Assembly: GCA_021789565.1 (NCBI GenBank)
Contig: JAJYJL010000450.1
Location: 1 to 6,794 of the forward strand
Source: Acidobacteriota bacterium
Lineage (GTDB): Bacteria; Acidobacteriota; Terriglobia; UBA7540
Reading direction: 5' to 3'
DNA length: 6,794 nucleotides
Shown: positions 1 through 6,071 of the stretch, piece by piece
Layout: every line of letters starts with the position of its first letter
How positions within the stretch are numbered: position 1 is the stretch's first letter
Program-made: the position numbers and the translations under genes
The notes under the pieces: generated by a model
Databases searched by the model: none
Seen by the model: the letters and a program-made list of their open reading frames with translations, nothing else
What the model was told of the DNA's origin: nothing

Positions 1-599
1 GCCGGCACCAAGTCAAAGCGAGCGCTGTCGCCGCGACTGAGCTTCTGATTGTTTGCCGTGGCGAACGTGTATTCGAAATCGCTTGTGAGGTAATACCTGA
101 GGTTTGTCGCCTTTTCGAAGATCAGCTCACCGGTATACTCAAAGTCGCCTGTCGCAAACCGCTCGGCGCCGGTGGGTGCCTGGACTCCGAAGATGCCGGA
201 AAGCAAGGTCGTTCCCCCCGGAGAGTTGTGATGGTAGAGCCCGTCGTATTGCAGGAAAAATTGTGAATCGGCAAAACCGTTCAGGCTTGTATGTTGCACT
301 TGGCCGGCGGTTCGAGTGGTGATGTTCGCCACAACGTATGGCTGAACCGCAATCACCTCCCAGTTTGGGCGAAAGCCATAGACGACCGCAAGCGGAGTGA
401 TGTAATTCGTGCCGGAGATGGAATTTCCATCGCTGTCGAGGGAGAAGCGATTGATTTCTGTGAACGAGCGCACGAGACTCTCCCGGCTGAAAATGGTCAT
501 GCCGGCAGGTGCGATGATCGCTTGGGCATGGGCGATCGCGGCAAGCAGAAAGGCGGCGAACACCATGGCGAGGCCGACTCGAGCCAGCCCGAGAGCCAT
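1..599 (-). CDS. Outer-membrane beta-barrel, MetA-pathway/phenol-degradation 'transporter' family (partial, C-terminus off window)
   Basis: Open reading frame on the minus strand that starts at 599 and runs through the window edge, so only the first 199 residues are seen. Residues 1-26 form a signal peptide: Arg at 7, a hydrophobic stretch 8-22, then AHA-QA as a likely signal peptidase I site. The mature part alternates aromatic and polar residues as in amphipathic beta strands. It carries family-like segments: YGFRPNWEVIAVQPYV (about 74-89), GFADSQFFLQY (108-118), GVQAPTG (138-144) and a Tyr/Phe-rich strand near 168-180. I recognise these as resembling the 'putative MetA-pathway of phenol degradation' outer-membrane family, whose substrates are mostly unknown. 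It is second in a unit with the MerT-like gene, 43 bases downstream of that stop. There is no clear Shine-Dalgarno before 599; an internal ATG at 564-566 would shorten the signal peptide. Family call is moderately sure, substrate unknown. Confidence 0.72.
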   Translation of the reverse strand, partial: MALGLARVGLAMVFAAFLLAAIAHAQAIIAPAGMTIFSRESLVRSFTEINRFSLDSDGNSISGTNYITPLAVVYGFRPNWEVIAVQPYVVANITTRTAGQVQHTSLNGFADSQFFLQYDGLYHHNSPGGTTLLSGIFGVQAPTGAERFATGDFEYTGELIFEKATNLRYYLTSDFEYTFATANNQKLSRGDSARFDLVP

Positions 600-642
600 G
601 TCGGCGACGTAAGACAAAAGGAGCGCGGAGTGGCTCGTTCGG

Positions 643-1113
643 CTAGTGGTTGAAGTATCCATGCGATCTCATCCAGCCGATTCCCCAATAGTTCATCATG
701 ATAGCGAGGGTATAGAGGGCTGTTGAGAACCAGAGGATGCGACGATTCCATCGAGTCGCGGTCGAGCACGCGCTCTCCCGGCCGCCACGAGGAATCTCGC
801 AGACCTCGCCCTGAGCGACGGTTCGCCGAGAATATGCGAAGTAGAAACCCACCGCCAGCATGACTCCGCATGTCGGGAACAGCCAGACGTCGTATTGGCC
901 GAAATTCCGCCAACCGGGAATCGCCGTAAAGAACGTGAGCACGCTGGTCAGGCCGAAGCCCAGCAGTACGAGCAGCGCGGGAAGGGCGCAACAAAACAGC
1001 GTTGCGAGCGACGCAAACAGGCCCAGATAAGCAGACAGAACTTCGCGAAGGCTTGACTGTCTTACCGAGAGCGGCCCGGCTGACGGTTCGGTCTTCGCGG
1101 CGTCTTGATACAT
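643..1113 (-). CDS. MerT-like three-helix inner-membrane metal transport protein
   Basis: Encodes 156 residues. Hydrophobic helices lie at about 29-52, 76-94 and 126-145. The first contains adjacent cysteines (Cys41-Cys42, in TLFCCALPALL), and the loop between helices 2 and 3 has Cys105 and Cys116 (GEVCEIPRG...SAC). MerT, the mercuric-ion importer, has the same plan: a Cys-Cys pair in helix 1 and a second pair in the loop before helix 3, in about 116 residues. This protein is longer, with a 28-residue polar N-terminus, a wider loop pair spacing and an extra Cys82 in helix 2. The start at 1113 is chosen because AGAGGGGG (1120-1127) lies 6 bases upstream; the longer in-frame start at 1230 would lie inside the promoter dyad. 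It leads a leftward unit with the outer-membrane barrel gene. MerT-like import of a thiophilic metal is inferred from topology and cysteines, not from close identity, and no merP or merA is nearby. Confidence 0.7.
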   Translation of the reverse strand: MYQDAAKTEPSAGPLSVRQSSLREVLSAYLGLFASLATLFCCALPALLVLLGFGLTSVLTFFTAIPGWRNFGQYDVWLFPTCGVMLAVGFYFAYSRRTVAQGEVCEIPRGGRESACSTATRWNRRILWFSTALYTLAIMMNYWGIGWMRSHGYFNH

Positions 1114-1119
1114 GCCAAA

Positions 1120-1127
1120 CCCCCTCT
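1120..1127 (-). promoter_or_regulatory. Ribosome-binding site fixing the MerT-like start
   Basis: The minus strand reads AGAGGGGG, 6 bases before the ATG at 1113. It decides between this start and the upstream in-frame ATG at 1230, which has no such site and lies in the promoter. Confidence 0.7.
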
Positions 1128-1214
1128 GAGGAATGGATTCCGTTGGATGGCCTTTGGGCTCTCGCCTGCAAACACGTCCGAGACCATCCCCGCTTCCTTT
1201 TCTCCCACCAACAT

Positions 1215-1246
1215 AGGATGAACCTTGCACCGACTATAGGGTTCAA
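1215..1246 (-). promoter_or_regulatory. MerR-type promoter and operator driving the MerT-like unit
   Basis: Read on the minus strand: -35 TTGAAC (1246-1241), a 20-base spacer, then -10 CATCCT (1220-1215). The dyad TGAACC...GGTTCA (1219-1245, centre 1232, six perfect outer pairs) starts inside the -35 and covers the spacer. It matches the right-facing element at 1552-1583 at 25 of 32 positions with identical spacing. A 19-20 base spacer with a central dyad is the signature of promoters that MerR-family activators untwist. Transcription would start near 1208, leaving a leader of roughly 95 bases before the MerT-like ATG. The -10 is weak (3 of 6 to consensus), as expected for an activator-dependent promoter. 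Confidence 0.75.
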
Positions 1247-1339
1247 CACCATTGTGCACTCCCTGCTGGCAGAGCTGCGTCCGCTCCATTCTGGCGTTGT
1301 TCCCGCCAACCCTCGATCCGGACCAGCACGGCCACGGAA

Positions 1340-1358
1340 TGGGATTAATCCAATCCCA
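1340..1358. repeat. Perfect 7-base inverted repeat in the intergenic region
   Basis: TGGGATT (1340-1346) and AATCCCA (1352-1358) are perfect reverse complements separated by 5 bases. A 10-base palindrome GGATTAATCC (1342-1351) overlaps them. No T-run follows on either strand, so an intrinsic terminator is unlikely. It may be a protein-binding site for another regulator or chance. Confidence 0.4.
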
Positions 1359-1515
1359 GAGTCAGACCCGCGCACGGTGGAATCTGGCGAAACCGGCATG
1401 CCTTCGCTTCGAGGTCCCAGTCGCGGAACATCAGCCCGGACCCCACACCCAAGCCGAGAATCAAGCGGCTGACCCGTACGGATGCGAACTGGATGGCCAA
1501 ATTCGGGGAAACGGG

Positions 1516-1535
1516 CCCCGGCGCGAGCGCGGGGG
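1516..1535. repeat. GC-rich hairpin upstream of the regulator promoter
   Basis: CCCCGGCGC (1516-1524) can pair with GCGCGGGGG (1527-1535) with one mismatch and a 2-base loop, giving a very stable stem about 16 bases before the -35 at 1552. A short T-run (1546-1549) lies 10 bases beyond it, too far for a normal intrinsic terminator. It could block read-through or be a by-product of local high GC. Confidence 0.3.
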
Positions 1536-1551
1536 CGCCGCAAGATTTTCC

Positions 1552-1583
1552 TTGAACCTTGTAGTTGCTTTAAGGTTCATCAT
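1552..1583 (+). promoter_or_regulatory. MerR-type promoter and operator driving the regulator-exporter operon
   Basis: The -35 is TTGAAC (1552-1557), then a 20-base spacer, then -10 CATCAT (1578-1583, 4 of 6 to consensus). The dyad at 1553-1579, centred on 1566, has perfect 8-base arms TGAACCTT and AAGGTTCA, plus inner AG/CT pairs. The geometry matches promoters of mercury, copper, zinc and lead responsive MerR-family operons. The expected transcript start falls near 1590, just before the AGGAG (1591-1595) of the regulator gene. The regulator would therefore repress and activate its own operon. Confidence 0.82.
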
Positions 1584-1604
1584 CGATTGTAGGAGCGAGC
1601 GACG

Positions 1605-2123
1605 ATGCTCGAAAAGGGAATGAAGATAGGAAAAGTGGCCAGGCTTTCCGGGCTGACAACTCAGGCGATCCGATATTACGAACGCGAAGGCGTGTTGCCC
1701 CAGCCCGCTCGCACTCACACGGCCTATCGCGTCTACGATCCGAACGTGCTCGGGCTATTGGGCTTTGTCAAGCAGGCCAGGCGGCTGGGCCTTTCGCTTG
1801 GCGAAATCAAGGAAATTCTGCGGATGAGCAAGGTCGGGCGCGCGCCGTGCTGCAAGGTGCGTGAGGCGCTCGCCGGAAAGATGGAGGAACTCGACCGCAC
1901 GATCGCCGAACTCTCCGCCTTTCGCAAGAAATTGGGCAGGTTTCTTGACACCATAGCCGGGGTGCCCGACCAGTCGGACACCTCCCGTCAGGTGTGCGAG
2001 CTGATCCAGCTAGCGCCAAGTACGCTGTCCTCGCCCACGCCTCAGAACGCACGTCTCCGCTCGAATTCCAGGAAGAAGAGAGCCGTGGGCGCCGAAGAAA
2101 CACTCGCAGGAAAACAAAGATGA
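1605..2123 (+). CDS. MerR-family metal-type transcriptional regulator
   Basis: 172 residues. The N-terminus is a winged helix-turn-helix typical of MerR: MKIGKVARLSGLTTQAIRYY (6-25), then YEREGVL and the wing around YRVYD (41-45). A second helical region contains KQARRLGLSLGEIKEIL (56-72). A long dimerisation helix spans about 84-117. Cysteines are Cys82-Cys83 (PCCKV) and Cys131 (VCELI). In MerR these align with Cys82 and Cys126; the middle ligand (MerR Cys117) appears absent, with Phe/Leu in that area. A basic Ser/Arg/Lys-rich tail of about 35 residues (138-172) exceeds the usual 130-145 residue family length. The start at 1605 has AGGAG 9 bases upstream; Met6 at 1620 is an alternative closer to family N-termini. 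The stop overlaps the next start as ATGA (2120-2123). The sensed ligand is unknown; a thiophilic metal is inferred from the cysteines and the MerT-like neighbour. Confidence 0.9.
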   Translation: MLEKGMKIGKVARLSGLTTQAIRYYEREGVLPQPARTHTAYRVYDPNVLGLLGFVKQARRLGLSLGEIKEILRMSKVGRAPCCKVREALAGKMEELDRTIAELSAFRKKLGRFLDTIAGVPDQSDTSRQVCELIQLAPSTLSSPTPQNARLRSNSRKKRAVGAEETLAGKQR

Positions 2124-3493
2124 GACCCTTGCTTAACAACCGTAGGAACACGGGCAAGCTTGCGCACATCAGGCGTCTGTGGCGCGAGATTGCCGCCGCG
2201 GGCGCTCTTTTCGGCCTTTTGGCTTTGCCGCAATCCGCCTGGCCACAGCAAACGGATGCGGCTCTGCTCACGCTGAATGCAGCTTTAGCCTATGCCCACG
2301 AGCACAGTCCACAGCTGGCCGCGGCCCGACAAGGGATTGCCACCCGGCAGGCAGCAGTTGGCGCAGCGCAGGCGGAGCGTCTTCCGGGAATCGACTTGGG
2401 CGCATCCTTTCGCGGAACGAACTCATTGACCGAGACCGCCCTGGGTTTTCCGCTCACCCCGCTAGCCGACATACCTGAGACACAGCCGTTCTCCCACGGG
2501 CATGTCAATGGCGTTGTTTCGGCCACGCTGCCCCTGTATACAGGGGGCCGGATCAGTTCGGCCAACAAGCTCGCAAAGGCTGAGCGGGATTTAGCGCAAA
2601 CGAATGTGCGTGACGTGGAGCGCGAATTGGACTTCGAGGTCACCAGCACCTACGCCAGGTTGGTTGAGCTTGATCGGGATATCCAGGCAGCACAAGAGTC
2701 CGCCAGCGCTCTTGAGGAAAGCCGCCGCGTTGTTGCGCAGATGCTTGGGGTTGGCAAAGTCGCGCGAGTCGATTTGTTCAAGGTCGAAGCCCGGCTGGCA
2801 GACGTGCAGGATACGCTGATCGAGTACAGAAACGCGCGCCAAATTGAGGCAGGTCAGCTCAATGCGTTGCTGGGTCGGCCGATTGACGCGCCGGTTGTGG
2901 TGGAAACGGCACTGCCACACCAACCCGCGCCGCTCTCGGCGCAACAGTTGCCTCAGGCAGTAACAACAGGCAACACGAAATATCAGCTTGCGCGGGCGCG
3001 GGTTGGCGTGGCCGAGCGTTCGGTTTCAGAAGCGAAATCGCAGCTGCGGCCTTCGCTTTCGCTGGGTGCCGACTTTGTCGAGTTGGGCGCAGATCCCTTC
3101 TCCACATACAAAGGCGGGGCCATCGCTGGGTTCGTCTTTAGCATTCCGCTTTTTGATCGGCCACTGAACAAGCAAATCGCGGAAGCGAAAAGCCGCGAAA
3201 TCGAGCGCCGGGACCAGCTAGCGCAGGCGCGGCTGGATGCGACCCAGCGCGCCCGCACCGCATACCTTCAGATGCAGGACGCGGAACAGCGTATCCGGGC
3301 CACTCAAGCGGCCATTGCCGCCGCTCGGGAAGCGCTCAGGGTGGAACAGGAAAAGTACAGCTACGGGCGGGGCATCATCGAGAATGTCCTCGACGCGCAA
3401 GCCGCGATGCTTACCTCCCAAGCGGATTACTACCGCGCGCTGGCCGACTATACAACGGCCCGAGCGGCGCTCAAGCGAGAGACCGGACTCTAA
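2120..3493 (+). CDS. TolC-family outer-membrane efflux channel
   Basis: 457 residues from the ATG at 2120, which overlaps the regulator stop and has AGGA (2108-2111) 8 bases upstream. The frame is open further upstream to 1994, but that part overlaps the regulator gene out of frame. Residues 1-43 look like a signal peptide with a long basic n-region and a hydrophobic core (about 25-37), ending near SAWPQQ. The mature protein shows the internal duplication of the OEP fold: helical segments at 50-85, 146-250, 280-310 and 350-455, and two beta segments ending in the parallel motifs TLPLYTGGRI (136-145) and SIPLFDRPLN (341-350). Length fits the family. It forms the trimeric tunnel across the outer membrane for the adaptor and ABC pump encoded next (12-base gap). 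A dedicated channel within the operon suggests the system does not rely on a shared housekeeping TolC. Confidence 0.92.
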   Translation: MRPLLNNRRNTGKLAHIRRLWREIAAAGALFGLLALPQSAWPQQTDAALLTLNAALAYAHEHSPQLAAARQGIATRQAAVGAAQAERLPGIDLGASFRGTNSLTETALGFPLTPLADIPETQPFSHGHVNGVVSATLPLYTGGRISSANKLAKAERDLAQTNVRDVERELDFEVTSTYARLVELDRDIQAAQESASALEESRRVVAQMLGVGKVARVDLFKVEARLADVQDTLIEYRNARQIEAGQLNALLGRPIDAPVVVETALPHQPAPLSAQQLPQAVTTGNTKYQLARARVGVAERSVSEAKSQLRPSLSLGADFVELGADPFSTYKGGAIAGFVFSIPLFDRPLNKQIAEAKSREIERRDQLAQARLDATQRARTAYLQMQDAEQRIRATQAAIAAAREALRVEQEKYSYGRGIIENVLDAQAAMLTSQADYYRALADYTTARAALKRETGL

Positions 3494-3505
3494 GGAAGGG
3501 ACGCC

Positions 3506-4756
3506 ATGAACAGGGCGGAACGAGACATAAGAGAGCGTTATGACTTGAGGAAACTTGGCAAGCGCCTTATCTACATACTCCTGGCCGTCGCGGCCTTCTT
3601 TTTTGTCAAAGCGCGATTCCTGACTCCTCCTCGCGTGAGAGTAGCCCCGGTGAGAAGACAAAGCTTGGCGGCGGAGGTGGAAAGCTCGGGCACGGTTACC
3701 GTGGACGTGCTGGCGAGAGTCGGAGCCAAAATCCCCGGCCGCATCGAGCACGTGATTGTGGATCAGGACGATTTCGTGCATCGAGGCCAGATCATTGCGG
3801 AGTTGGAAGACACTGACATTCAGCGCCAACTACAGGACGCTCAAGCCCGCTTGGCAGCGGCGGAGGCGAATGAGGCGGCAGCGCGCGCCGAGGTGCAAGC
3901 CAAACAAGCGACGGAGTGGGAGACGAAACGCGACTGGCAGCGGGAGAAACACCTCCTTGCTACCGATGCCGTCAGCCAGGAAGAGGCGGACGAATATGAA
4001 GAGCAGTACCTCACGGCGGCGAGCGCGGTTCGCGCCGCCCAGGCTGAGGTCAAGGCGGCGCAAGGGGAGGTGATAGCCGCCGAAGCGGAGGTCGGCTACC
4101 GGAAATTCGACCTCTCGGAAACCAAAATTTTTACTTACGTGAGCGGAGTGGTGATGGATCTGCCCAAGCGCCCTGGCGATGCCGTCGTGCCCGGCGAGCC
4201 GGTCGCCACGATTGCGGATCCGAAACTGACGATGGTCGATGCGTACGTCGATCAACGGTTTTCCGGGGAGATCAGCAAGGGCGAGCCCGCCACCGTCATC
4301 TTGTGGGGACGCAGGAACGACCCGTTCCACGGCAGGGTCTACCGAGTGAGCCCGGAAGCCGATCCGGCCACCGAAGAGATGACGGTGGAGATTAGTTTTC
4401 CGCTCCCGCCAAAACTGCTGGAAGTGGGGCAATGGGCGGATGCCTATATCCAAGTCGGTGAGGCAAGAAATGCGTTGGTCGTTCCGAACACAGCCATCAT
4501 GCCGATTGGAAACGAACGAATGGTGCTGGTGGCCGGCCCCGATCACAAAGTGCGGCCGGTAAAAGTCGAAGTTGTCGCCAGCAGTCCTCGCTCACCACTT
4601 GTGGCCGTCAAGGGAAGTCTCAAACCCGGGAATCTGGTCCTGGTCAACCCCATGGGAATCCGGCCCGGCGAGCGTGTGCGCCTCGCCCGATCACGAGTCC
4701 CAGGCGCCGGCGCGGCCGGATCCAACGCCCAAGCCATGGCCGCTCCTTTCGACTAG
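3506..4756 (+). CDS. HlyD/MacA-type periplasmic adaptor of an ABC exporter
   Basis: 416 residues with GGAAGGGA just upstream of the ATG. One N-terminal membrane anchor lies at about 20-35 after a basic cytoplasmic segment. The lipoyl domain is split: first half about 68-104 (VGAKIPGRIEHVIVDQDDFVHRGQ is split across this span), second half about 205-238 (YVSGVV...GDAVVPGEPVATI). Between them an Ala/Glu-rich alpha hairpin (106-198) has its turn near LLATDAVSQEEADE (150-163), the position where adaptors contact TolC-type channels. A beta-barrel domain (240-315) and membrane-proximal domain (320-392, NALVVPNTAI) follow. It links the permease to the channel. The hairpin is short compared with DevB-like adaptors that reach far into the periplasm. 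It is an adaptor family member with confidence; the exact subgroup is not settled from sequence alone. A 10-base gap leads to the permease. Confidence 0.92.
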   Translation: MNRAERDIRERYDLRKLGKRLIYILLAVAAFFFVKARFLTPPRVRVAPVRRQSLAAEVESSGTVTVDVLARVGAKIPGRIEHVIVDQDDFVHRGQIIAELEDTDIQRQLQDAQARLAAAEANEAAARAEVQAKQATEWETKRDWQREKHLLATDAVSQEEADEYEEQYLTAASAVRAAQAEVKAAQGEVIAAEAEVGYRKFDLSETKIFTYVSGVVMDLPKRPGDAVVPGEPVATIADPKLTMVDAYVDQRFSGEISKGEPATVILWGRRNDPFHGRVYRVSPEADPATEEMTVEISFPLPPKLLEVGQWADAYIQVGEARNALVVPNTAIMPIGNERMVLVAGPDHKVRPVKVEVVASSPRSPLVAVKGSLKPGNLVLVNPMGIRPGERVRLARSRVPGAGAAGSNAQAMAAPFD

Positions 4757-4766
4757 GAGTTTCGTC

Positions 4767-6059
4767 GTGAACCTTGCGCTGAAGGACGCTCGTTATCACC
4801 TTTTCAAGTTCCTCAGCTCGACAGTCGGTGTCGGACTAATTCTGATGGTGGTGCTGACCATCGGAGGGATCATTCGCGGCGTCATTCTGGATTCCTCCAC
4901 GATCGTCGAGAAAACCGGCGCCGATCTTTGGGTGACTCAGAAGGACTGGCTCGGCCCGTTTGTAGAGATTTCACGATTTCCCGAGCGCTACTACCATGCT
5001 ATTGCAGCAATGTACGGCGTCGAAGAAGCTAGTCCCTTAGTGATGGCCTGGGACCACGTGAGACTTCCGATCCGCCCGACGCCGCTAATGAAATTCATGT
5101 ACATGAACGCGCTGATTGGCACGCGGACGATGGTCCAACCCGGCTGGATGCAGATACCGCACGATCAGCGCTTCATTGTCATCGGCTACGAGCCGGGTGA
5201 TATCGGCGGGCCACCCGTTATCGTCGCCGGCCGGGGAATCGAGGCAAGCCACTATGAAATCGTCGCGGACGTGAAGACCGGACTCCGCGTAGGCCAACGC
5301 ATCCGCCTGGGCGATTTCTATTACACCGTTGTCGGTTTGACGAAGAATGTGACGGGCTTCACGGCCGATCCCGTGATCTATGCCACGCTCGATGACGCGC
5401 AAAATATTCTCTTCGAGCCTGATCCCGATCTTCTGCGCAACATTCGGAGACGCGATGAAGCCGAGTTGCTGAGCGCGGCTGGCGCAGACCCGGGCGAACA
5501 GCACGCCATGGCGGAGCGGGCGGCCGGGCTCGCCCAAAACGTCCAGTTCGTGAATGCCATTGCCGTCAAAGTCGAGCCGGGCGTTCCCGTCGGAGAAGTA
5601 GCGAATGAAATTTCGCACTGGAAACACCTACAGGTCTACACCGCCGCGCGCGAAGTGAACATGCAACTGATGGGCTCGAACCGGCTGATCCTGCTCCAGC
5701 TCTCCCTGTTTCGTCTGATTCTTCTGCTGATCGCCGGCGTTGTCATTGGGTTGATCATGTACACGTTCACGCTCGACAAGCTCAAACAGATCGCGCTGAT
5801 GAAACTGCTGGGCACGCAGAGCCGCCGCATCTACGCCATGATTCTCCAGCAGGCGCTGCTCATGGGAGTCTTGAGCACCGTTCTGGGAGCGGTGATCGAG
5901 AAGGCAAGCGAACCGTATTTCCCGAGAAGGGTCGTGGCCACCGCCGACGACGTCCTGCAGTTGCTCGTTGTCGTTGCCGTAATCACTGTGCTCGCCAGCC
6001 TGCTGGCAATCCGGCGGGCCATGCGCGTCGATCCGCGTGGCGTGCTTGGGTTGGAGTAA
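4767..6059 (+). CDS. FtsX/DevC/MacB-type ABC exporter permease
   Basis: 430 residues starting at GTG 4767, with AGGAG (4755-4759) 7 bases upstream and overlapping the adaptor stop. The open frame extends to 4572, but that part lies within the adaptor gene. Topology is the four-helix FtsX plan: one helix at about 17-40, a large periplasmic domain (41-305), then helices at about 308-333, 357-378 and 396-415. After helix 2 comes the cytoplasmic coupling segment FTLDKLKQIALMKLLGTQSR (334-353), which contacts the ATPase, and the end RRAMRVDPRGVLGLE is typical of the family. Such permeases work as dimers by mechanotransmission, moving periplasmic substrates through adaptor and channel rather than through the inner membrane. 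The closest arrangement I recognise is DevC of heterocyst glycolipid export and MacB-like pumps without a fused ATPase. Substrate cannot be read from the sequence. Confidence 0.9.
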   Translation: MNLALKDARYHLFKFLSSTVGVGLILMVVLTIGGIIRGVILDSSTIVEKTGADLWVTQKDWLGPFVEISRFPERYYHAIAAMYGVEEASPLVMAWDHVRLPIRPTPLMKFMYMNALIGTRTMVQPGWMQIPHDQRFIVIGYEPGDIGGPPVIVAGRGIEASHYEIVADVKTGLRVGQRIRLGDFYYTVVGLTKNVTGFTADPVIYATLDDAQNILFEPDPDLLRNIRRRDEAELLSAAGADPGEQHAMAERAAGLAQNVQFVNAIAVKVEPGVPVGEVANEISHWKHLQVYTAAREVNMQLMGSNRLILLQLSLFRLILLLIAGVVIGLIMYTFTLDKLKQIALMKLLGTQSRRIYAMILQQALLMGVLSTVLGAVIEKASEPYFPRRVVATADDVLQLLVVVAVITVLASLLAIRRAMRVDPRGVLGLE

Positions 6060-6071
6060 GGGGAACGCGGA

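Larger units (their letters stand above)
1247..1551. other. Intergenic region between the two divergent promoters, no convincing gene
   Basis: These 305 bases carry open frames on both strands but none with a start, ribosome-binding site and protein-like composition together. The most protein-like frame is on the minus strand, ending TTGGATTAA around 1343-1351 and containing RLILGLGVGSGLMF, but it has no credible start; it could be a gene remnant. Two inverted repeats stand out, at 1340-1358 and 1516-1535, and are listed separately. The stretch separates the two operator centres by 334 bases. Confidence 0.5.

Noticed and set aside
1062..1187. Possible 41-codon leader peptide frame on the minus strand starting MVSDVFAGES, with AAGGA upstream
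   Set aside because: It overlaps the MerT-like start out of frame and its sequence is not protein-like; the purine-rich site alone is weak evidence.
1343..1510. Minus-strand frame with a hydrophobic stretch (RLILGLGVGSGLMF) in the intergenic region
   Set aside because: There is no start codon with a ribosome-binding site and no family match that I recognise; it might be a remnant, but this cannot be supported.
497..1543. Long minus-strand open frame of 348 codons across the MerT-like gene and intergenic region
   Set aside because: It overlaps the MerT-like gene and the start of the barrel gene in another frame, is Arg/Ser/Pro rich with no domain, and crosses both strands' regulatory signals; it is a by-product of GC-rich DNA.
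1994..2119. Upstream extension of the TolC-type frame (start at 1994)
   Set aside because: It lies wholly inside the regulator gene, is not like a signal peptide, and the ATG at 2120 has a good ribosome-binding site and ATGA coupling.
4768..4785. TGAACCTT followed by AAGG at the permease start, resembling the operator arm
   Set aside because: The second arm is at the wrong spacing (6 instead of 11 bases) and the dyad is incomplete; these are coding bases for the first permease residues, so a chance match.
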